Shown one piece after another: positions 9,062 through 16,924 of a DNA stretch of 16,924 nucleotides. The notes under the pieces are model-generated. The model ran no database searches and was not told where the DNA came from. It worked only from the letters and a program-made list of their open reading frames with translations. The stretch is from Cristatella mucedo (taxonomy: Eukaryota; Bryozoa; Phylactolaemata; Cristatellidae). Both the position numbers and the translations under genes were made by a program. Position 1 is the stretch's first letter. Every line of letters starts with the position of its first letter. Location: assembly GCA_009760855.2 (NCBI GenBank), contig WPIO01000588.1, positions 5,001 through 21,924 of the forward strand, written 5' to 3'.

Positions 9062-9142
9062 CTGGGCAATATAATATATTGATGCCGTTACGGAACCCAA
9101 TACAATATATATTTAATATTGCCATACTATATATTGACCCAA
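9062..9142. repeat. AT-rich inverted repeat block
   Basis: TGGGCAATATA near the left end and TATATTGACCCA at the right end are imperfect reverse complements (one mismatched or bulged base). Further CAATATA/TATATTG words lie between them. It could fold into a hairpin of about 80 nt or be a remnant of a small inverted-repeat element. No flanking duplication was identified. Confidence 0.45.
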
Positions 9143-9923
9143 AAATGTATTTTTTGCGGAAACCTGGTTTACGGTCTCTGCTATTTCTTGAAGCATTCAG
9201 AATATCGCGGTCCTCCAGAAACGCCCCTCGGAAGATCTTAACGAGCTAAAGAATATGGATTTCACTTTCACTCAGTTAGCTTTCCACATACTGTATGCTG
9301 CAATGCTTAGTAGAACGGTATTGGAGTAGGGGACACATGGTTCGCCGGAGAACAATCAATGAGATGGCGCTTTCCACGGCCAACCGACAAGATGAAGAAT
9401 CAAAGCGGAGCAGTGAAAAAGAATCGTTTTCGAAAAGAGTACTTGCTGGCCATTGGTCATTGGACGGCTAGCGGCGTATGTCACGCCGGTTTCGCCGCAC
9501 TCAACGCAGTCGCAAACGAATTCCTCTGAGCGAGATTTTTGCGACAAAACTATCGGCTGGCCCCTTTCGCTCTAGGTGCATTTTACTTTGTGCAAAGGAT
9601 TTATACGCATACGTCGCAGTCACATTAATTCCCAGTGAACCGTACTAATGGATTTCGCTGCATCGAGAACTATAAAGCGGCAGCCGCTGCTCAGCGCTGC
9701 CGTTTTGAGCCGATTATAGACAATTAAATGTAGTTGTCCTTTAATGGCGCTCTCTAGGGTGAGGAGCTGTCACGTGACACGAATGGCTGAACGAGCTGCC
9801 GTGCATATGCGGTGTGCAAGCTTCTTGGCTGTCGCAATGCAGAGAATGAACGATGACGGCAGCCGAGAGAAGCGACGCAGTTATGACCTAAATCGTTGAG
9901 AGCATGAGAGCAAGCCGACTTAC

Positions 9924-10112
9924 TTGGCTGGCAGACCATCGCATTTGCCGGAAACTGCCACTGATTGTTGGAATCGCAGGTCGCCGAGCTGTTTCCGCCG
10001 TCTGAGGTGTACCCAGTGGTGCATGCCAAGCTCACAATGCTATTAGAGCGAGTTGAAGTTGAAGCCTGACCGCTCACTATAAGACCACCCGACAGAGTCG
10101 AAGCCGAGCAAC
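9924..10112 (-). CDS. Internal exon encoding a second CCP (sushi) domain
   Basis: This 189-nt exon (63 codons) has the acceptor ATTTTAAG ending at 10113 and a strong donor GTAAGT immediately after 9924. Both borders are phase 1. Cysteines fall at residues 2, 31, 46 and 61, with LACTTGYTS at the second, a SSATCD motif at the third, a tryptophan at residue 52 and VCQP at the end. That is a complete CCP domain. It resembles the exon at 2035-2238 (CxxGYTS, a PAN/PAG-type stretch before the last Cys), so the two are probably neighbours in one multi-CCP gene transcribed on the minus strand. Joined directly, the split codon would be A+AT (Asn) followed by Cys, with no stop. The acceptor's polypyrimidine tract is weak, and a LINE tail ends about 25 nt upstream of it. 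What is inferred is that both exons belong to the same gene; unseen exons may lie between them. Confidence 0.85.
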
Positions 10113-10136
10113 CTTAAAATAGTGGACAGACATAGA

Positions 10137-10440
10137 TATAATAATAATAATAATAATAATGCACTTGATAAAGCGCCCTCAGGGAACTCAATCTCTCTCT
10201 AGGCGCTTTACATTTGCTGCAAAAGGAAATGCAATTGAGTGGTGAGTAATAGCATGCTTGATTAGCAAACAAAATGAATAACATAGTTAGGGGTGACATG
10301 CACAGGGTCAGCATGCAAATGTGGTTAGTGGCAGCATGCACAGTGTCAGCACGCATAAGCACATCAAGGGCGAATCACAGGGACCCACTAAATGCTGTCC
10401 TAAATAGGCGTGTTTTTAAATCGGTTACCTTGTCTGGGGC
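10137..10440 (-). mobile_element. 5'-truncated LINE family A fragment in the CCP gene intron
   Basis: The fragment starts with (AAT)n and the family tail (GCACTTGATAAAGCGCCCTC onward). It then follows the 14127-14420 copy closely: repeated ACATGCACAGGGTCAGC-type words, ATGCTGTCCTAAATAGGCGT, and the C-terminal coding end (LKTRLFRTAFSGSL in minus sense). Homology fades after about 10440. Its 3' terminus is about 25 nt upstream of the acceptor of the exon at 9924-10112, in the same orientation as that gene, so its T-rich (TTA)n tail lies next to the polypyrimidine region. Confidence 0.85.
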
Positions 10441-11099
10441 AATAAGTAACTTCACATCCTTGCCGATAAACTCAAAACAATTCAACCTTGTGTACAGCAA
10501 GCTAAGTAAGGAAAGTAGGAACAGACGGGTTGCTGCACGCGAACGCATTAGTGAACAATATGGCAGCATTATAAGGCATTCTCATGATGGTCCAGCCACA
10601 TTACAGGTTGTCAGACAAAAACACATCCGGTTCGCTCCCCAAAAGCCTTAAATTCCCCACAGTCATACATTTGAGCGATAGAGAAGAATCCAATTTACTA
10701 CAAATTAAGATAATGCATTTCTAACCGAATGGTACTTTATAGAGTGCTGAGGTCTTTTGTGCCTACGGGTTTAGATGTAGCTGTGGAAAACAAGTCTTGG
10801 CTTTGAAAGTACTTGAGAGACTGCAACCCACAGGATGAAAGTTTTGTGAAGTAAACCTGGGGTATATATCGAGTACTAACAATCCACTAAGCAATTTGAA
10901 ATTCATATACTCTCATTCATCTTCTATTTATTGTAAAAGTCAGAATGGCGGCTATCGTGGCTCGTTTTGCTATGAACTTGATGGCATAAGCGATTTGAAC
11001 CACCCGTCATTGAGGCCGCACCAATGCATGCAAGTATGTCGACGATAGCGGAGCACGACAGCAACCAAGAACGCCAAAACCATAATAAGAAACCCATAT
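10441..11099. other. No recognisable gene or element
   Basis: A plus-strand frame of 125 codons (10274-10651) overlaps the LINE fragment antisense and continues to about 10651. It has no domain and is probably fortuitous. Confidence 0.5.
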
Positions 11100-12135
11100 T
11101 CTAAATGCATAGCTTCGTAGTACATAGCCACAGAGGGCAATATGCGTGCAAGACAAGCGATGCAGCATCAGCAATTGATAAACTTAATGCTTGCCTTACA
11201 GACACTCGATCCTGGATCTTGGTAAATTTCCTTAAACTAAGCAGCAATAAAACGGAATTGCTACTCATAGGACGCCCCAAGCAGGTGGCTGGACTAGAAG
11301 GCTTTACTCTTCTAATAGATGATGCTGTTGTGCGACCTTCACCACGTGCTCGGAATGAAGGCGTTGTCTCTGGCAGCTGACTAGATTTTGAAAGCTTCGT
11401 TAAGAAGACTGCTTCCACAGATAACCATCAAGTTAGATGCCTGTCTCGATTAGGAACTGTTTCCTACAATAGCTTGCAAACAATTTAAATCGATCCTTAT
11501 TTCTGTCTCGGCAACACTATTTTAATTCCCTTTTGGCTAGTCTACCGAAAAAAGCCACTAGGCCACTGCAGCTGGCGATGAATATGGCTGAAAGGCTAGT
11601 TTACAAATCCCAGAGGTTTTGCAACATGTCTCTTATGCTGAAAGAGTTTTGATGGCTACCAATTAATCAATGGATACAGAGCAAAGTTCTTAAGCTGAAC
11701 CACAAAGCCCGTCAAGACTAGGCTCCTTCATACCTAGCTGAACTGCTGCACTAGTTTCAGCCTTCTCGACTACTCACGTCTTGTATGGACAATAAACGTT
11801 GGCGGCAGAAGCTTTTGCTCTGCAGGCCTTAGGCTGTGGAACTCACTTCCACAATTCCTATGCAACGGAAACTACTCTCCTGCTGCCGACTATGCACATC
11901 CTTTCCAGCCATTCTGAGCTGCTACTTCCATGCTACTCACTTCCTCGATTACCCCTGCAAACTCAGCTATGCTTCTCACACTCTCTTTATTGCGTGAGGT
12001 GAATTCTGTTGGCTACTGAATGCGTACTGAAAGCCACTTGAGCTGTGAGTGCGCTATACAAAACTCTCCTGCGTAACACCCACATAGTCTTTGTGGCTTT
12101 TTGGAGTTAGAGACGGAGATATATTATATTACTTG
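11100..12135 (+). pseudogene. LINE family B, C-terminal half and 3' end, decayed
   Basis: A plus-strand frame (11105-11380) reads KLNACLTDTRSW, NFLKLSSNKTELLLIG and PSPRARNEGVVS. This is the conserved region just after the reverse transcriptase catalytic box of CR1/L2-type LINEs (the YADD box itself is lost or truncated away). Broken frames follow: MNMAERLVYKS (about 11580), MATN/WLPIN near 11655, APSYLAELL (about 11730) and LRLWNSLPQFL (about 11830-11860). After the coding end comes a 3' region with GTGCGCTATACAAAACTCTC and a terminal GGAGATATATTATATTAC. Stops occur in every frame, so it is inactive. The 3' 270 bases recur at 13347-13616. Confidence 0.8.
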
Positions 12136-12628
12136 CCACTGAAACGATCTTTTTGTATAAGATCTAAGCCGTGGGCTATGAACTATCAGGATGAAGAGGA
12201 TATGCTCGCATAAAGGCCCGAGTCATAGTATGTACAACCTATGGTTTTAGACCCCATACGGAGGTAAAAATGAGGCACACTTGTTAGCATTTTTCTTGGG
12301 CGTTGTGTATGTTGCAAAGGACCAGAAAAATTTATTAGGAAAATACTCCTGTTTTAAGGCAATGGACAAAGTGGCTGCCGCTTGGTATGAGTTGACCAAT
12401 GGGCACACTCCCTCAGCCAGACCTTGAGGCAGCGGGCTGCAGGTTTTCCAACAAAAATACTTCTTTTAGTGCCTCTGGCAAAGGCCGGTGGCCCCTCCCT
12501 TCCAAGGAATGAACTAGCAGGCATAAACAGGTGCTCAAATTGTTTGCTGGGGTAACCCTGCGGCGCGAAGCTTACACAATTATATCTGAATTGTTTTCTT
12601 ATCATGTCCAATTGTCAAATCAGCTCTT
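12136..12628. other. Unassigned sequence between LINE fragments
   Basis: A minus-strand frame of 85 codons (12354-12611) has no recognised domain. I see neither splice borders nor a repeat signature. Confidence 0.5.
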
Positions 12629-13200
12629 CTGACTCGGCAGATGCCCCTAACTAACTGCAAATGTCTTAGAGGTCGAGCCTTCAGTTGCTATGCTCCCAAA
12701 GCTTGAAAATATCCGCTCACTGACATCGCGTCATATCGAAATTTGACGGCATTCAAAACTAAGCTAAGAGCGTATTTAGTTCTCACAGCCTTCCCTCCGT
12801 CTTAGCGAATTGTCTTTGATGCGTTTGTGCGTTACGAAACTTAGCACGTCGCGACTAAGGCCAATAGCAATGTGTTGAACACGGTGAACATGTTTTTTTC
12901 TCACTTTAACCCGAGTGGATGGTCTTTTGACTCCGTGCTTGCAGCGCTTGCCCATGCGTGGTTCAGTGACCTAGGCTAATAACTAGGGTTCCTACTCACT
13001 AGCGCCCCTGAGAGCATTCTTAGTGCTTTTGCATGCTTTTCGAGGCACGACCACTAAAGTGCGCTTGCATGTTTGCAAAAGCAGGTAACCTTGTTGTGAT
13101 TAACTCTCGGCTATTCCTCCTCTTGCCGTGTGTTGTAAAGCACCTCAGTAGAGATTTGGTTCTCATGGGACGCTACACAAAAGGCTTATCTTATTACGAT
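12629..13200 (+). pseudogene. LINE C-terminal and 3' fragment related to family A
   Basis: The plus strand reads MPLTNCKCLRGRAFSCYAPK, a stop where the family has a tryptophan (TGA for TGG), then LTDIASYRNLTAFKTKLRAY. This parallels MPRTN...SSYAPKAW...LIRFKKSL of the 14-kb copy. A 3' non-coding region of about 350 bases follows. The tail TGTTGTAAAGCACCTCAGTA and GGTTCTCATGGGACGCTACA is a diverged version of the family A tail and ends in CTTATCTTATTACG. It is either an old family A copy or a sister family. Confidence 0.75.
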
Positions 13201-13346
13201 CAGAATTAGATTAATCTAGAAATAGTCAGAAGGTCATATTAGACACTCGGGATAGCGGTGACTTAAACTATTAATTTTTTCCGTAGTTAAGCCACGCGGC
13301 CAGGCCAATAGGCGGCCAGCCTGGAGCGAAACACGAGCTGCTTTAG

Positions 13347-13616
13347 TGCAAGGACAACTACTCTCCTACTGCCGATTATGGCACATCCTTTTCAGCGGTC
13401 CTGAGCTGCGACTTCAATGCTACTCACTACCTCGACTGCTCTCCTGACTCTGCTATGCTTCCCACTTTCTCTTTGTTGCGTGAGACGAAGTCTGTTGGCT
13501 ACCGAATGCGTACCGAAAGCCGCTTAGGCTGTGGGTGCGCTATACAAGACTCTCCTGCGTATCACCCACATGGTCTTTATGACTTTGTGGAGTTACAGAC
13601 GGAGATACATTACATA
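13347..13616 (+). mobile_element. LINE family B 3' end, second copy
   Basis: This segment repeats 11861-12135 in direct orientation: ACTACTCTCCTACTGCCGAT, GTTGCGTGAGACGAAGTCTG, TTGGCTACCGAATGCGTACC, GTGCGCTATACAAGACTCTC, and the terminal ACGGAGATACATTACATA. By eye it is about four fifths identical. Only the 3' end is present, consistent with a 5'-truncated insertion. Confidence 0.85.
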
Positions 13617-14126
13617 GCTACTTATTAGTAGTGACCTTGTGGGATTGGATTGCATTGAGTATTATTTGAGGGCGATACTAGCACCGCCGATTGATACATG
13701 TCTTCGGTAAACAGCTTTTAGAGCAACAGAAGCCACGTTTTAGCACATACCATCTTTAAAATCAGGGTGTCTTTGGATCACTTGCTTTATCAATACCTCT
13801 GTATAGCCCTAAACTAAAAACGTTACTCCTCTGTGCTCTGATCTAGTTTGTCATACGATTTGAATTGCCGCATTAAAAATCTTCACGAATCTAATCGTAG
13901 TGACATTTAAACAGTAACAATTTCAAAAGTATACAAGCATGCATTATTCAAAGTGTACAAGTGCTTAAGTTTGCAAACTATTGCACTTCGATTTCATATA
14001 AAGTCGTCCTTTGTTATATTCTTATTACCACCCAGTGGTCATATGTGGACAGCAATACAGCTTTCTGAGCTAAGCATGTGGCCAATTAAGCAATTGTCTA
14101 GCCCTTTAAAGAGTTTTTTATTTCAA
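13617..14126. other. No recognisable gene or element
   Basis: This AT-rich sequence has a 76-codon plus-strand frame (13953-14183) that runs into the LINE tail antisense. No coding or RNA signature is seen. Confidence 0.5.
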
Positions 14127-15515
14127 TATAATAATAATAATTCACTTGATAAAGCGCCCTCAGAGAACTTCATCTCTTCCTAGGCGATTTACATTTGCTG
14201 CAAAGAGAAACGCAATTGAATTGTGAGTGATATCAAGCTTGATAAAGCAACATGAGCAACGTGGTCAGTGGTGACATGCACAGGGTCAGCGTGTAAATGT
14301 GGTTAGTGGCAACATGCACAGTGTCAGCACGCATAAGCACACCAAGGAAGAATCGCAGTGACCCACTAAATGCTGTCCTAAATAGGTGTGTTTTAAGCTC
14401 TTTTTAAATCTGATCAATTCAGGGGATGTTCTGACGCAAGTCGAGAGGGGGTTCCAGGCTTTAGGAGCATACGAACTAAATGTACAGTCTCCAAAGGATT
14501 TGAGGTTTGTACGAGGCATTAGTAGACTGTTGGATTCCAAAAAGCGGGTGGTACGATGCTTGGCCTGGTGGGGGAGTAGATCTGAGAGATAGGCTGGAGC
14601 CAAAGAATGAAGTGACCTAAAAGTGAGCGACACAACTTTGAAGTCAATCACGTTGCTTGACTGGTAGCCAGTGCAGGTCGGCGAGAAGTGGTGTGATGTG
14701 GCTTCTGCGACGCTCAAGACAGACAAGCCTAGCTGCAGAGTTTTGCACCAGCTGTAATCGCCTGATTGCACATGCCGGTATGCCAGCAAGCATTGAGTTA
14801 CAGAAGTAAAGTCGGGATGTCACAAATGCATGGACCAACTTAGACGTGGTATCCTTATCTAAACAAGCCCGAATTTTACCAATGTTATGTAGGTGAAAGT
14901 AGGCAGATTTGACTGTGGAGCTGATGTGGTCGTCTAACGAGAGGTCACTTTGGAACATGACACCTAGATTTCGAGCTGGTTCCACAAGAGATATGCTGGC
15001 AGAGCCAATTTTGGTGAGTCAGCCTTTCCAATTTCTGAATCACGCTGGGTTAACATATAACTAGTAAGTTAGTTTTATCCCATCGTTTAGTTTTATAAAA
15101 TTTGCTGCCATCCATGTGTGAATTTCATCAATACATGCAGCAAGGGAGTTGAGAGAATTCGAGGTGCTTGAAGGCTGGGAGGGATCAAAGCAAAGGTACA
15201 ACTGGGTGTCATCCGCATAGAAGTGAAAGCTTAGATTGTGCTTGGCAATCACATCAACAAGAGGGAGAGTATAAACCGTGAAAAGAACCGGACCTAGCAC
15301 AGAGCCCTGAGGTACCCCATATTTCAGAGGTACCTCGGATGATCTTTGTCCATTCACGTCAATACTCTGGAGTCTTCTACTGAGAGGACCTGAACCATTG
15401 CAGAGCAGTGCCAGCGATGCCCAGGCGAGATGAGAGGCGCTCTAGAAGAACTTTGTAATCGACAGTATCAAAAGCTGCCGAAAGATCGAGCAAAACAAGC
15501 AGAGACACTCTACCT
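14127..15515 (-). pseudogene. LINE family A, best-preserved copy: C-terminal half of the reverse transcriptase ORF and 3' tail
   Basis: Read on the minus strand, the element begins abruptly at [18 protein letters not shown] (about 15515-15460, box A with its aspartates intact). A frameshift near 15385 leads into LQSIDVNGQ, YGVPQGSVLGPVLF and FHFYADDTQLYL (15061-15357, catalytic YADD intact). A broken stretch near 15000-15060 follows, then EPARNLGVMFQSDLSLDDHI, LVHAFVTSRLYFCNSMLAG and ITPLLADLHWLPVKQR (14644-14985). A one-base shift near 14640 leads to DFKVVSLTFRSLHSLAPAYL and SSYAPKAWNPLS (14286-14640). The 3' region ends in GCGCTTTATCAAGTGAATTA and (TTA)n at 14127. These motifs place it in the CR1/L2 group. 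The endonuclease and N-terminal half are absent, so it is 5'-truncated and inactive, but younger than the copy at 6476-8350. Confidence 0.9.
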
Positions 15516-16924
15516 ATGTATATGACTTTCACGCAATAAAAGTCCTCTTTTTGAGTAACTAATGAGAAGTTGTCGTATTAAAATCAATAGTTACAGCGTC
15601 AAGGAAAGACTTCCGATATCTGACGTACACTTCATGAAGTAGCTCGTCCTAGGATAAGCTGCTGAGAAACGAATTCGAAATAAAATACGATGGGTCCAGC
15701 AGAAAGACAGGGGACAGCCAGCGAAAGCGTGAGCGGATGAACTTACCACCTGCTACCTCGAGCGTCCAGCGCAGTAGTAGCCATGCCACTGCCAGCGATG
15801 GATGCAAAACTTTAGCCATTTGCTATGGCTTGTTTTGGCCTCCGAAGGACTCACGTTCCGATCCAATACTGACTGATGTCGAAGAGTCGCTGTCACTCCT
15901 CGGCAGCAATGCTTTTGTTTTGCGATTGCTAAATCGATGCCAAGAGCCCCGCCGATTGTCCGCACGCATTCCGCATCCATGGGCAGCACAAAAGGCATAC
16001 ATCGACGCACACCCCGCGTTTTCTTAAGCTAGCCGCAGCTCGGATTGTTCTCCCATTCGATCGGTGCAGGCCACGAGAATGAGCGCTGAGGCTCGGTCGA
16101 TGCCTATGGCCGATTATGGTTGGCAAAGGAAAGCCCGTTGAGGTCATCGCTGTTTATTAAGAATAGCCTCAGAAGAAAGGATTAGGAGTGAGAGGAGAGA
16201 AATAATGAGAAAGGGAGCGAGAGAAAGAGAGTTCGTGACGTCGAATAACCCCAACCGGCAATGAAAAATGCTGGTTAGCCACATTTGGTATCAAATCGCA
16301 CTGGCAGAAAGCGGTGAGCTTACTAAAAAGCATTTAATGGCAGCGTCCGTACAAGCATATTACCGCACATTTCTACCTGCCTGTTGTCTGACATACTGTT
16401 GTCTGCCTACCCGTTTACTTGCGGTGCTGTTACGTTAGACCAACAAATGTTCTTCGCTGTGCAGCGTCATCTTATCAACTTAGAAATTCCTCATGTACAA
16501 GCTGAAATTAGATGCATTTGCAGAATCCACTGCAGTAGAAAGAGTTCACCGGCTGACCACTAGCTGAACTTTGAATTCGCACCAATACGAGCTCGATGCT
16601 TTGGCTCCTTAGCTTAATCCTTTGCCGAAAACACAGCGCACGTTAAGGGTGCTAGTTTATGCTGCTCGGCAGCGAAACTATTATGGCGAGAAGGACTTAG
16701 GGAGTCTGAAAAAACCGCATTGACACACGAAGATTCGGCAATGTGGGCAAAGCACAAAAACAATCAAGACTGCAGCACCTGAATAGCAAACCAACGTCCT
16801 TAACGAAGACCCGTACATTCCATAGCTAGGAAGGGGCTACATGATAACTTTGCCAGCAATAATCTAAAAAGAAAACCTCATTAGCCACTACTCTAGGGTC
16901 GAGGGTCATTGGCCTTTGATGCGA
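15516..16924. other. Right-hand end, no recognised gene
   Basis: Overlapping frames on both strands at 15737-16147 (up to 96 codons) lie in moderately GC-rich sequence. A donor-like GTAAGT on the minus strand at about 15738-15743 could end an exon, but the translation upstream of it matches no family I know. A purine-rich GA tract lies at about 16170-16230. CTGTTGTCTG occurs twice near 16380-16406. The rest shows nothing I can support. Confidence 0.45.

Larger units (their letters stand above)
8351..9923. other. Presumed intron, AT-rich palindromic stretches
   Basis: No exon is recognised. A minus-strand frame of 63 codons at 9356-9547 contains CDCVECGETG, but its spacing does not fit a CCP domain. 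AT-rich inverted repeats lie at 8833-8851 and 9062-9142. Confidence 0.45.

Noticed and set aside
9356-9547. Cysteine-containing minus-strand frame as a third extracellular exon
   Set aside because: Cysteine spacing does not fit CCP or another module I recognise, and no phase-matched splice borders are evident.
10274-10651. 125-codon plus-strand open frame as a gene
   Set aside because: Its first half is antisense to a LINE fragment and the rest has no domain or splice signals.

Overview
This window looks like intronic or intergenic DNA from an animal, most likely an invertebrate. It has no dense run of open frames, Shine-Dalgarno sites or operons. It holds two isolated coding exons with spliceosomal borders, several broken non-LTR retrotransposons (LINEs) of the CR1/L2 type, two tRNA-derived SINEs, a minisatellite and AT-rich palindromic stretches. 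I cannot name the species. CCP/sushi exons together with LINE tails of the form (ATT)n plus a 'GCGCTTTA' motif are widespread in marine invertebrates, but that is only a hint.

Host coding content: two minus-strand exons, 9924-10112 (63 codons) and 2035-2238 (68 codons), each encode one complete four-cysteine CCP (sushi) domain. Both have AG/GT borders and phase 1 introns on both sides. In minus-strand order, the 10.1-kb exon would splice in frame to the 2.2-kb exon across an intron of about 7.7 kb. This suggests part of a multi-CCP adhesion or complement-like extracellular protein whose other exons lie outside the window.

Mobile DNA: LINE family A is present as a long, 5'-truncated minus-strand copy (14127-15515, reverse transcriptase motif YADD intact), an older and more decayed minus-strand copy (about 6476-8350, catalytic residues lost), a fragment in the CCP intron (10137-10440), a tail-only fragment (1922-2003), and a plus-strand tail nested inside the older copy (about 7780-7913). 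Family B lies on the plus strand at about 11100-12135, with a second 3' end at 13347-13616. A third plus-strand C-terminal and 3' fragment lies between them (12629-13200). Two SINE copies (3616-3760 plus, 5540-5685 minus) have tRNA-like heads and a 3' tail that closely resembles the family A LINE tail, so family A or a close relative probably mobilised them.

Other structure: a 20-bp x 12.75 minisatellite (1251-1505) is open in all three forward frames and encodes the same 20-residue repeat in each. There is a GC- and CpG-rich island at about 3225-3570, perfect palindromes at 2903-2922 and 4778-4802, and AT-rich inverted repeats near 8.8 and 9.1 kb. I found no CRISPR array, no operon-like defence or biosynthetic system and no convincing stand-alone tRNA or rRNA gene. 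The best candidates for something new are the SINE/LINE tail partnership and the pair of near-identical LINE tails that tightly bracket the CCP exon pair.
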